Of a stretch of DNA of 64,000 bases, positions 6,258 to 14,041 are shown piece by piece; positions within the stretch are counted from its first letter, which is position 1; the number at the start of each line of letters is the position of its first letter. This DNA is from CAZLDI01 sp964558415. GTDB taxonomy: Bacteria > Chloroflexota > Dehalococcoidia > SM23-28-2 > RBG-16-64-32. The notes below the pieces were generated by a model. That model worked only from the letters and a program-made list of their open reading frames with translations. It was not told where the DNA came from and did not search any database. The stretch spans positions 99,121 through 163,120 of the forward strand of contig CAZLDI010000006.1 in NCBI GenBank assembly GCA_964558415.1. Direction: 5' to 3'. The position numbers and the translations under genes were made by a program.

Positions 6258-8615
6258 TCAACCGCAGCGATTATATCCGCAGCTCCGGCACACCAGGCAC
6301 CCCTCCTGGTACGCCAGCAGCGCCCCGCAGTCCGGACACCCCACCCCGGAATCGCCCGCCTGGCCCTCTGTCCCTTTGACCCCTTGCCTCGCCGCCTCCG
6401 GCGCAAACTTCTCCTCCAGCCAGCGGAACACATAGTCCACAACCGAAGTCGACCACGGGATCTGCGGGTTGCTCGTGCGCCCGTACGGCTCGAAGCGCGT
6501 GTTCTTCAGCTTGCGCGAGAGGTCATCAATCGGCACGCCGTACTGCAGCGTGACGGAGGTGAGCAGCGCGACGGCGTCCATCAAGCCCGAGACCGTCGAG
6601 CCCTCCTTCGATATTTTCACGAAGATCTCTCCCGGCCGCCCATCCTCATACAGGCCGACCGTGATATACCCCTCCTGGTCGCCCACCCGGAACTTGTGCG
6701 TAATCGACCGCCGCTCGTCGGGCAGGTGCTCCCGGTACGGCTTCGGACGCCCAAGCGTGGCGAACTTGCCCTCTATCTCCAGTAGTGCCTCGGACGTCTC
6801 CTGCTCCGGACCTTTCACGTTCGCTGTGGTGTGCGACAGCACCGAGAAGTCTCGAGACCCTTCGCGGTAGACAGTAATCCCTTTGCAGCCCTCTCGATAC
6901 GCCAGCCAGAAGGCGGAGGCAACGTCAGCTTCGGTCGCCGCTTCGGGGAAGTTGATCGTCTTCGAAACGGCGTTGTCCGTGTGCCGCTGAAACGCCGCCT
7001 GCATCCTCACGTGCCACTCCGGACTGATGTCGTGCGCCGAAGCGAACACCCTCTTCGCCCAATCCGAGACTTCCTCGCGCTCCGTCAGGCCGCCTCCGCT
7101 TGCGAGGTGATCCATTAGCTCTTCACTGTAGAACCCACCCTCCTTCGCGGCCCGGAGGAAGTGCTTGTTGACCTCTCGCAGCGCGCTGAGCTTCGCTGGG
7201 TTGTCCGCGTCTAAGTAGTGCCGGCGCGTGAACGCCAGTGCGAACACCGGCTCGATCCCCGACGAGCAATCGGCGATGATCGAGAGCGTGCCCGTGGGCG
7301 CGACCGTGGTGCGAGTGGAGTTCCGGTACGGGGAATCCGGCTCGTACCGAGAGCCCTTCCACGCCGGAAACACTCCCCGTTCGCGGGCCAGTTCCAGAGA
7401 CGCATTGTTCGCCTTCTCCTGGATGAAGCGCATCACTTCTTCGCCCAGCGACAGCGCCTCCTCTGAGTCATATGGGATGCCGAGTTGCATCAGGGCGTCG
7501 TGCCACCCCATCACTCCCAGGCCCACTTTGCGCGTCAGCTTCGTCGCCGCGTCGATCTCCTCGATCGGGTAGCGGTTCATGTCGATGACGTTATCCAGGA
7601 AGCGGACGCAATCTGGAATGGCGCGCGCCAGCCGCTCCCAGTCCAGTCGTGGCTTGTCCCCCCCGGTATGCACGAATCCCCCCAGATTGACCGACCCCAG
7701 GTTGCAGGATTCGTACGGTAGTAACGGCTGTTCACCGCACGGATTCGTGGCCTCGATCAACCCCAGGTTCGGTGTCGGGTTGTCCCGGTTTATCCGGTCA
7801 ATGAAAACGATGCCCGGGTCGCCGTTCTTCCAGGCGTTGGCGACCAGTGCGTCGAAGATATGGCGCGCGCGACGCCGTCCCGTGACCTCGCCGCTGTGTG
7901 GGTTCACCAGATCATACTCTTCGTCTTCCTCCACCGCCTCCATGAACTTCTCCGTCACAGCCACCGAGATGTTGAAGTTAGTGAGCGTCCGCATATCTGC
8001 CTTGAGGCGAATGAATTCGTCGATGTCCGGGTGGTCCACTGCCAGGATGCCCATGTTGGCGCCGCGCCGCGTGCCGCCTTGCTTGATCGCCTCGGTCGCC
8101 GCGTCGAACACGCGCAAGAACGAGACTGGACCGGAGGCGACGCCCATCGTGGAGCGCACGCGGTCCCCCTTCGGCCGCAGCCGCGAGAAGGCGAAGCCCG
8201 TGCCGCCACCGGACTGGTGGATGCGCGCGGTGTCTTTGATCGCCTGAAAGATACCCTCGATGCTGTCCGGGATGGGAAGCACGAAGCAGGCCGAGAGTTG
8301 CTGCAACTCCCGCCCGGCGTTCATCAGCGTGGGTGAGTTGGGGAGGAACTCCAGGTCTGTCATCAGTTGCAGGAAGCGGCTCTCCCATCGCCGGCAGTTA
8401 TCAACATCTTCTTGATCGTCAGTGTGGGAGGGTTGCTTGTAGCGAAGCTCCGCCTGCGCGATATTGTGAGCAACGCGCCCGAAAAGTTCCCCCGGGCTCT
8501 CGACGGGCTGGCCGGTGTCATCCTTGGCCAGATACCGCCGCTCCAGGACAACCAGCGCGTTGCCCGACAGGCTGACCGGGATATCGGCGCTGGCGCCTCG
8601 TCGTTTCGTGGCCAT
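6258..8615 (-). CDS. nrdJ: Adenosylcobalamin-dependent (class II) ribonucleotide reductase, copy 1
   Basis: A 785-residue class II RNR, which reduces ribonucleotides to deoxyribonucleotides in the cytoplasm using adenosylcobalamin to make the thiyl radical. Seen: LPNSPTLMNAG and LSACFVLP (Cys110), NPCGEQPLLPYESCNLGS (radical Cys293, Glu295, partner Cys304), APTGTLSIIADCSSGIEP, and a C-terminal zinc ribbon (Cys760, 763, 773, 776) ending CGYNRCG for re-reduction. A linker at about residues 742-757 (RQGVKGTEGQAG) is encoded by a low-complexity repeat. TACAAT lies 9 nt before the ATG, so it is probably leaderless. No NrdR box is seen here, unlike copy 2. Confidence 0.96.
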   Translation of the reverse strand: MATKRRGASADIPVSLSGNALVVLERRYLAKDDTGQPVESPGELFGRVAHNIAQAELRYKQPSHTDDQEDVDNCRRWESRFLQLMTDLEFLPNSPTLMNAGRELQQLSACFVLPIPDSIEGIFQAIKDTARIHQSGGGTGFAFSRLRPKGDRVRSTMGVASGPVSFLRVFDAATEAIKQGGTRRGANMGILAVDHPDIDEFIRLKADMRTLTNFNISVAVTEKFMEAVEEDEEYDLVNPHSGEVTGRRRARHIFDALVANAWKNGDPGIVFIDRINRDNPTPNLGLIEATNPCGEQPLLPYESCNLGSVNLGGFVHTGGDKPRLDWERLARAIPDCVRFLDNVIDMNRYPIEEIDAATKLTRKVGLGVMGWHDALMQLGIPYDSEEALSLGEEVMRFIQEKANNASLELARERGVFPAWKGSRYEPDSPYRNSTRTTVAPTGTLSIIADCSSGIEPVFALAFTRRHYLDADNPAKLSALREVNKHFLRAAKEGGFYSEELMDHLASGGGLTEREEVSDWAKRVFASAHDISPEWHVRMQAAFQRHTDNAVSKTINFPEAATEADVASAFWLAYREGCKGITVYREGSRDFSVLSHTTANVKGPEQETSEALLEIEGKFATLGRPKPYREHLPDERRSITHKFRVGDQEGYITVGLYEDGRPGEIFVKISKEGSTVSGLMDAVALLTSVTLQYGVPIDDLSRKLKNTRFEPYGRTSNPQIPWSTSVVDYVFRWLEEKFAPEAARQGVKGTEGQAGDSGVGCPDCGALLAYQEGCLVCRSCGYNRCG
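6361..6394. repeat. Low-complexity TGACCCCTTG-type repeat inside nrdJ copy 1
   Basis: This stretch shares ctttgaccccttg with the tandem array at 50326-50392. Read on the minus strand it encodes the linker RQGVKGTEGQAG between the catalytic barrel and the zinc ribbon of the reductase, without breaking the frame. Confidence 0.6.
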
Positions 8616-8624
8616 AACGCTTCA

Positions 8625-8630
8625 ATTGTA
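8625..8630 (-). promoter_or_regulatory. -10 box of nrdJ copy 1
   Basis: TACAAT on the minus strand ends 9 nt before the ATG at 8615. There is no Shine-Dalgarno site, so the mRNA is probably leaderless. There is no room for a cobalamin riboswitch. Confidence 0.5.
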
Positions 8631-8678
8631 GCACCGGGTCGGGCGCCGAACGGCCCGCGAAATGTCACTCGGACGCTA

Positions 8679-8707
8679 TTGACAAAAGGATTATTCGCGT
8701 TAATATT
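8679..8707 (+). promoter_or_regulatory. Sigma70-type promoter of the DGQHR gene
   Basis: TTGACA at 8679-8684, a 16-17 bp AT-rich spacer, then TAATATT (8701-8707). Downstream is a short direct repeat TCAAAGTGG/TCAAAGGGG (about 8716-8733) that doubles as the GGGGG Shine-Dalgarno region. The AT-rich composition stands out from the surrounding DNA. Confidence 0.7.
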
Positions 8708-8743
8708 TAAGTAGATCAAAGTGGTCAAAGGGGGATTCATCCC

Positions 8744-9886
8744 ATGGCAACTGCAACGTTGGAACTGACCAAGGGCGCCGCCGATTCGCTGGGAATCCTG
8801 AAGGCATTCGCCGTGCGCTTCCGCCAGAAGCGCCCAGACGTGAACCTGTACGTCACCGCGTTGCCCCTTAAAGGGCTAATCGGCAGGATCCAGGCAGATA
8901 CCTACAAGACCGATCACCCTCGGGGCTATCAGCGCCCCCTCGCCCGGACCCGGCTGCGCCAGATATCGTCCTACATGCGGGACGAAGAGGGTATGCTCCC
9001 AACCTCCATCGTCCTCTGCATTCGGAAGCCGGACCGCGCGCAGTTCGAGCCCGCCGTGGGCGCAAACGGCTCAGGCGAGACAGGACTGCTAAAGATAGAC
9101 GCCTCGGTGCCCCTCTGGGTCGTCGACGGCCAGCATCGCCTGTACGGCCTCCAGCGCGCTCTGACCAAGGACAAGGCGAAGTGGCTGGCGGACTACGCAC
9201 TGCCGGTGGTCATCGTCGAGGGCATCGACGCTTACGAAGAGATGCGCTACTTCCACGTCATCAACACCCGCCACCGCGGCGTCCCGACGGACGTTGTCGA
9301 CCGGCACCTGCTGGCCATGCGCGAAGAGGAAGGCCCGGCTCTACTTGAGCGGCAGGGCGAGAAGGCCTACTTGCGGGCGCGCGCCACCAAGCTCACGGAC
9401 CTTTTGAACACACACCCGGACAGCCCCTGGCGCGGCATGATCCGCATGCCTGGAGAAGCTCTACGGCCGGAGCACACGATCAAGCAGCACGCCGTCGTCG
9501 CCTCCTTGGATCCGGTCGTCGCTGACAACCTGATCAAGCGTCTGAGTGACGACGAGGCGGGAAAGCTGCTGCTCAACTTCTGGAACGCTGCCCGCAAGCA
9601 CTGGCTCAGCTCCTTCGAGTCGCCGCGAGAGTACGTGCTTCAGAAGCCTCTTGGTGCTGGCGCCCTCCACCAGATCTTCCCTGATGTCCTCGAGCTGTGC
9701 AGTGGAGCGGACGACTTCTCTTCCGAGAAGATGTACGACCTGCTTTCCTACGTCGGCCGCAGCACCGGGTTCTGGCACATGGAGCGCGGTCACCACATGA
9801 TTCGCCAGGGCGGGGTCGCTGGCATCCGCGCTCTCGGCGCGTACTTGAGGGAACGTCTCCCTCGCCCGATCCTACGTCGGCTCTAG
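8744..9886 (+). CDS. DGQHR-domain protein (DndB/DpdB-like)
   Basis: A 380-residue soluble protein with the signature WVVDGQHRLYGLQRA (DGQHR at residues 128-132) and an upstream GYQRPLARTRLRQISSYM segment, matching the ParB-like fold of DGQHR proteins. Known relatives include DndB, which controls DNA phosphorothioation genes, and DpdB of the 7-deazaguanine DNA-modification cluster. None of their partner genes is present here. It has its own TTGACA promoter in an AT-rich patch and a GGGGG ribosome site 9 nt before the ATG. A role in DNA modification or sensing is possible but is inference from family only. Confidence 0.82.
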   Translation: MATATLELTKGAADSLGILKAFAVRFRQKRPDVNLYVTALPLKGLIGRIQADTYKTDHPRGYQRPLARTRLRQISSYMRDEEGMLPTSIVLCIRKPDRAQFEPAVGANGSGETGLLKIDASVPLWVVDGQHRLYGLQRALTKDKAKWLADYALPVVIVEGIDAYEEMRYFHVINTRHRGVPTDVVDRHLLAMREEEGPALLERQGEKAYLRARATKLTDLLNTHPDSPWRGMIRMPGEALRPEHTIKQHAVVASLDPVVADNLIKRLSDDEAGKLLLNFWNAARKHWLSSFESPREYVLQKPLGAGALHQIFPDVLELCSGADDFSSEKMYDLLSYVGRSTGFWHMERGHHMIRQGGVAGIRALGAYLRERLPRPILRRL

Positions 9887-9900
9887 TCACTCCGGCGATC

Positions 9901-10104
9901 ATGGAGCGCGCGACATCTCAACATGAAGTGATGCTTGGGGACGCCGCGGCGCCCCCCGTCCATGACGAGCGCGCCGCGCAGCCAGAGTGTGTGCCCGTCC
10001 CCGCAGACGGCTGTTACGTGTGCGGGCGCCCGATGGTGCGCTCCTCCGGCGGCAAGTCGCTGTGCCGGACCTGCGGCTTTCTGCTTACTTGCTGCGACCC
10101 GTAG
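9901..10104 (+). CDS. Small zinc-ribbon protein (67 residues)
   Basis: A short protein starting at ATG 9901, 14 nt after the DGQHR gene. The N-terminal half is acidic and disordered-looking. The C-terminal half holds CYVCGRPMVRSSGGKSLCRT and then CGFLLTCCDP, that is CxxC...CxxC, enough to bind one zinc ion. Function unknown. Its last 20 bases overlap the end of the convergent GGDEF gene. Cotranscription with the DGQHR gene is likely. It could be an accessory factor of that protein, but nothing beyond position supports this. Confidence 0.6.
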   Translation: MERATSQHEVMLGDAAAPPVHDERAAQPECVPVPADGCYVCGRPMVRSSGGKSLCRTCGFLLTCCDP

Positions 10105-12220
10105 GTACCGTGTCGCCGTCCACGGCCGCGTCCGCAGCGTCCGGCTTCTCAACAGACGTTCTGTTGTTCGCCGTGCCTCTGGGGACGGCGAGGCTGCGCG
10201 TCGGCCTGCTGCTGCCTGCTGGCTGTTGCCGCGCCACTACACGCAGGAACGCGCTGACGATCTCCGGATCGAACTGCGTGCCGGAGTAGCGCTCCAGCTC
10301 GTCGATCGCGGTGCGAAGAGGCATCGCCTTGCGATAGGGCCGGTTCGTCGTCATCGCATCGAACGCGTCGGTAACTAGCAAAATTCGCGAGGCGAGAGGA
10401 ATGGCGTCTCCCGCCAATCCGTGCGGGTACCCTGAACCGTCGAAGTGTTCGTGATGGTGCAGCACCGCTGGCGTCACGTCCGCGATCGCGCGGACGTTGG
10501 AGAGTATCTCCGAACCCAGCGATGGGTGGCGCTGCATCTCTGACCACTCCTCCGGCGTCAACTTGTCTGCCTTGAATAGAATCTGGTCTGGGATCCCGAG
10601 CTTGCCGATATCGTGCAGCAGCGCCGCCGTGCGCACCACGTTTCGCTCCCCTTCATTCAGCCCCAGTTCACGCGCCAGCTCTTCCGCATACGCAGAACAG
10701 CGGGCCGTGTGCTCGCTGGTCATTGGGTCTTTGGCGGCCAGGGCCGACGCCAGGGCCGCGACCGCATCCGGAGCGCCTCCTGCGATGTCTGCGGCTGGCC
10801 AGGCAATGAAGCCGGCGGCTGCCTTGCGTTGCTCCTTGCTCCAGCGCCCCACTTTGTTCTTGCCCGCTGACTTGGCCCAGTACATGGCGGAATCCGCGCC
10901 GTAGATCAGCTCCTCCACGGTTCTAGCGGCGCCGGGAAACGAAGCGACTCCCAGGCTGACCGTCAACTGTCCGCCCCGCATGTCCTTCCACTCCTCGAAG
11001 CCGCGGCGAACCCGTTCGGCCACTCGCATCGCGCGCCCCTGATCGGCGTCGGGCAACACTATCGCAAACTCGTCTCCCCCATAGCGGTACGCGTCGTTGC
11101 CCGTGTTCAGGTGACCGAGAGCGTTCGCAACCTCTCGCAGCACTTCGTCTCCCGCCACGTGGCCGTGCGAATCGTTGACCTGCTTGAAGCGGTCGATGTC
11201 CAGCATTATCAGGCTGAGGGACGAGCCTTTGCGGTCCGACAGCTGGAACTCCTGGCGTATGCGTTCTTGAAAGGCACGGTGGTTCGGAAGGCCTGTCAGT
11301 CCATCCGTGGCGGCCTGGGCCCGTGCGTCCAGCAGCTCTCGGTTGCGGTCTTGAAGCTCTTCGTTCGCCTCTCGCAGTTCGTAATTACGGTCTAACAACG
11401 TCTCGGTCATACCGTTGAACGCCGTTCCCAGCGCAGCGAATTCCACCGGCCCAACCGTGGGTGCCCTGGCTTCTAGCTCCCCCTCCGTCACGGAGCGGGC
11501 GGCCGCCGCCAGGCGCGATAGGGGACCGAGAATTGTGCGCGCCACCACTGTCGAAACCGCTAACACCAGGACCCCGCCGGCGGCGCCCGATGCGATGAGG
11601 AGCCAGAAGGCCGTATCCGCCGTCTGCTTGGCATCGTCCGTCAGGGCGCCGGCGATCGCACTCTGGTCATCAGCGAAAGTGGTGAACCGCTCCTGGATAT
11701 CGAGCAGCCTCGGCCTCACGTCGTCCAGAGCGGCGTTTGCTCCGGCGATGTCGCCCTTTTGCCGCAGCATCAGGATGTTGCTCACCGCTCGTGGCAGGAA
11801 GATGCTGTCCGTCGCCAGTTCATCGAGCGCCGCGACCTCGTCTGGATCGCCCTCAGCCTGGATGATCGCTCTGGCTTTCAAGAAGGCGCCCTGCGTCTGC
11901 GCGCCGTAGTCTTCGATGACCGGGATCAAGGCCTCATCGCCCGTCGCGACGTAGTAAAGCAACGTGGAGAACTGGGACACGCCGTCGATGTGCACTTCCC
12001 GGAGCGCCGAGGACGCGATCTCACGCCTTTGCACTCGGTCCAGCGTGTCCTTGTGCTCTCTCGAAAGCCACGCTGAGCCTGCCACAACAGCGACCAGCGT
12101 GACCAGCAGTGAGCCGAAGCCGAGGAGGATGAGCGAACGCACTGACGCGCGCAGTGCCGGACGCGCCAGAGCGCTGGCCGCCACCGGCGTGGATTCCAGG
12201 TTGAGTGCTCTACGCTGCAA
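10085..12220 (-). CDS. Membrane-bound GGDEF + HD-GYP c-di-GMP turnover protein
   Basis: A 711-residue receptor that can both make and break cyclic di-GMP. Order: membrane helix 28-50, extracytoplasmic four-helix sensor about 55-200, membrane helix 205-227, HAMP about 228-280, coiled coil to 302, GGDEF domain 303-460 with intact GGDEF at 381-385, and HD-GYP domain about 487-665 with HD at 536-537, HHEH around 589-592 and GSGYP at 595-599. No RxxD inhibitory site precedes the GGDEF. Both active sites look intact. The start is TTG with GAGGGA about 8 nt upstream, and a strong hairpin lies just before it (12233-12263). The signal sensed is unknown. Confidence 0.93.
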   Translation of the reverse strand: MQRRALNLESTPVAASALARPALRASVRSLILLGFGSLLVTLVAVVAGSAWLSREHKDTLDRVQRREIASSALREVHIDGVSQFSTLLYYVATGDEALIPVIEDYGAQTQGAFLKARAIIQAEGDPDEVAALDELATDSIFLPRAVSNILMLRQKGDIAGANAALDDVRPRLLDIQERFTTFADDQSAIAGALTDDAKQTADTAFWLLIASGAAGGVLVLAVSTVVARTILGPLSRLAAAARSVTEGELEARAPTVGPVEFAALGTAFNGMTETLLDRNYELREANEELQDRNRELLDARAQAATDGLTGLPNHRAFQERIRQEFQLSDRKGSSLSLIMLDIDRFKQVNDSHGHVAGDEVLREVANALGHLNTGNDAYRYGGDEFAIVLPDADQGRAMRVAERVRRGFEEWKDMRGGQLTVSLGVASFPGAARTVEELIYGADSAMYWAKSAGKNKVGRWSKEQRKAAAGFIAWPAADIAGGAPDAVAALASALAAKDPMTSEHTARCSAYAEELARELGLNEGERNVVRTAALLHDIGKLGIPDQILFKADKLTPEEWSEMQRHPSLGSEILSNVRAIADVTPAVLHHHEHFDGSGYPHGLAGDAIPLASRILLVTDAFDAMTTNRPYRKAMPLRTAIDELERYSGTQFDPEIVSAFLRVVARQQPAGSSRPTRSLAVPRGTANNRTSVEKPDAADAAVDGDTVPTGRSK

Positions 12221-12232
12221 GAATTCGTCCCT

Positions 12233-12263
12233 CGTCTACTCAGAGTCGCTGTTTGAGTAGACG
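12233..12263 (-). promoter_or_regulatory. 10-bp perfect hairpin in the leader of the GGDEF/HD-GYP gene
   Basis: Arms CGTCTACTCA and TGAGTAGACG (12254-12263 and 12233-12242) flank an 11-nt loop. The second arm abuts the GAGGGA ribosome site. The remaining leader (12264-12413) has other short inverted repeats, such as GCCGAA/TTCGGC. It may be an operator or a translation-control hairpin; it does not match the c-di-GMP riboswitch consensus. Confidence 0.45.
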
Positions 12264-12413
12264 TAGGGCGCCCGCTATCGGTTACGCGGCGAGGGCGAAT
12301 ATCAAGGTCGGCGTGGCCGTGCTGCTGGCCTCTGCCGAACAGCCGCTCTTCGGCTCAATCGTGTCGCTGACTGCGGTTGCCCTGCCGTTTCGGGCGAAGG
12401 CGGTTGAGCCTGG

Positions 12414-13871
12414 CTACCTTTGGCCGTTCATGCCGCCGGCAGGACCCTGCGCGATCCCCCCGGGGCTCGCATGCACGGCTCCGCGTGGCTCCACAGCGGT
12501 GAACTGAAGATATGCCAGCGCGATGGCTTTCACCGAGAGGGTCGCCTCTTGAGAGTCTAATGTTGCGTTATCGACGACTATCGAGACCAGGTCCCTGGCA
12601 AGCGCCCCGCTCAGCGGGGAATCGCAGCTCTCAGCCACGAACGATCCAACACTGTCCAGATCCGCCGAAGTGAACGCTACATTCTGCTCCTGACAGATCG
12701 TCCGGAGGACGTCGCAGAACTGCTCCAGCCCCGTTGCCGGCATGTGCACCTTATACGGAATCCGCCGCAAAAATGCCGCGTCTGCAAGGTCAGCAGGGTC
12801 AAGGTTGGTAGAGAACAGCAGCCGCACGTTGAACGGCACCTCAATGCTCTCCCCGGTGCGCAGAAGAAGGTTATCCGTTCCCCGCTCGAGCGCCATGATC
12901 CATCGGTTCAGGAGGTCCACCGGCCCGATCTTCTGACGGCCGAAGTCGTCGACGAGGAGAACGCCTCCCTGGGCCTTAAGGTGCTTCGGCGCCTGATAGA
13001 ACTTCGTCACAGGGTCGTAACCCAACTCAAGAGATTCGGCCGTGAGCTCGCCTCCCACCACCACCCCGGGACGGCGAATTCGGACCCATCGCCTGTCGTA
13101 CAGGTCTTCCTTCAGCGGCCGTTTCAGTCCCGGCTCTGTCGCCGCGGCGGTACCGTGCGCGGGCTCCTGCCGGACGTGTACAGTATGGTCGAAGATGCGG
13201 ATAATCTGTCCGTAAGCGTAAATCGCGCAAGGCACCACTAGCTCACCCTCTAGGTTATGGATGAACTCCGATAGAAGGTGTGTCTTGCCGTTGCCGGAAG
13301 GCCCGAACACCATCGCGCAGCGTCCGGAGCGCAACGCCGCAGAGAGCAGGCTGACAGCCTTGCTATCGATAATAAGGCGATTAAATGCCTTCTCTACGAT
13401 CTGACCTGACGGTCGCCATGGCTCCTTGCTCTGCGCGCCTACTACCCGCTGGTACTGCGCGATCGTCACCGGCGCCGCCCCGGCGTAACGGCAGCGCTCC
13501 AGCGCCTGCTCGGCCCGCACCTCTCCTTTTTCGGTCAGGCGAAAGCGATAGTTCGTAGAGAGGTCGTACGTGCTGCCTCCGCCGACGATCTCGCAGAGCT
13601 TGTCGCCCTTCAGCGATTCAAGAAGGGATTCTACAAGCCTGCCGGGCAAGGCGAGGACGCGCGCGATGTGCTCCGCGGAAGGAGCATCTGCGTAATGAAT
13701 GACCTTCAAAGCAAGTTCGAGAAGGAACGAAGGTGACAGACCGACTTCCTCCATACCCGTGGGGGCGGCAGGCAGGCCAGTTTCGGACACGGCTGGTTTG
13801 TCCTGGTGGGCAGTGCCCGACATCAGTGCTGGGTTGATGGCGGTTAGAGCGTCGGATTGGCTGTTGGTCAT
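12414..13871 (-). CDS. Winged-helix AAA+ ATPase of unknown role
   Basis: A 485-residue cytoplasmic protein. The N-terminal part (about 40-125) looks like a winged helix, with FRLTEKGEVRAEQAL as the wing. An AAA+ core follows, with Walker A GPSGNGKTH (190-198), Walker B GVLLVDD (303-309), sensor-1 STN at 354-356 and the FLRRIPYKV arginine-finger region at 367-375. The acidic DD instead of DE in Walker B is typical of MoxR/DnaC-like ATPases. A charged insertion (about 232-290) separates the Walker motifs. The partner is unknown; the gene lies between nrdJ copy 2 and the GGDEF gene with no obvious functional link. Confidence 0.75.
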   Translation of the reverse strand: MTNSQSDALTAINPALMSGTAHQDKPAVSETGLPAAPTGMEEVGLSPSFLLELALKVIHYADAPSAEHIARVLALPGRLVESLLESLKGDKLCEIVGGGSTYDLSTNYRFRLTEKGEVRAEQALERCRYAGAAPVTIAQYQRVVGAQSKEPWRPSGQIVEKAFNRLIIDSKAVSLLSAALRSGRCAMVFGPSGNGKTHLLSEFIHNLEGELVVPCAIYAYGQIIRIFDHTVHVRQEPAHGTAAATEPGLKRPLKEDLYDRRWVRIRRPGVVVGGELTAESLELGYDPVTKFYQAPKHLKAQGGVLLVDDFGRQKIGPVDLLNRWIMALERGTDNLLLRTGESIEVPFNVRLLFSTNLDPADLADAAFLRRIPYKVHMPATGLEQFCDVLRTICQEQNVAFTSADLDSVGSFVAESCDSPLSGALARDLVSIVVDNATLDSQEATLSVKAIALAYLQFTAVEPRGAVHASPGGIAQGPAGGMNGQR

Positions 13872-13980
13872 TGCGTGTCCTGCCCTCTATCGAGGAGTTG
13901 CGGCGTCTGATTGGCAACGCCCGTCTAATACGTAGATGCGTCGAACGACCTCGCGGTTACGTACATCCCCGCAAATCGAA

Positions 13981-14015
13981 GGGGCGAGGACGGGAGAAAG
14001 ACCCGTCCTCGCCCC
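13981..14015. terminator. 14-bp perfect hairpin downstream of nrdJ copy 2
   Basis: GGGGCGAGGACGGG, a 7-nt loop, then the exact reverse complement. It lies 27 bp beyond the stop of nrdJ copy 2 (minus strand) and before the AAA+ ATPase gene. On the minus strand it is followed by TTCGATTT, a weak U-tract, so it could terminate, or stabilise an mRNA end. Confidence 0.6.
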
Positions 14016-14041
14016 GCGAGCGGGCGAATGCCTGGCGGCTC

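Noticed and set aside
8616..8743. Cobalamin riboswitch before nrdJ copy 1
   Set aside because: The -10 box is 9 nt from the ATG, so there is no leader, and no B12-box (GCCACTG) is seen.
8744..9886. Genomic island around the DGQHR gene
   Set aside because: No integrase, transposase, tRNA or direct-repeat attachment sites flank it; only the promoter patch is AT-rich.
12264..12413. Possible cyclic di-GMP (GEMM) riboswitch
   Set aside because: The conserved GGCAAACC tetraloop-receptor and the GGTAGC/GGTTACC segments could not be found in the right order.
12205..12507. Open frame on the plus strand across the GGDEF leader and the end of the AAA+ gene
   Set aside because: It runs antisense to the AAA+ C-terminus, has no ribosome site and resembles no family; the leader is better explained as regulatory.
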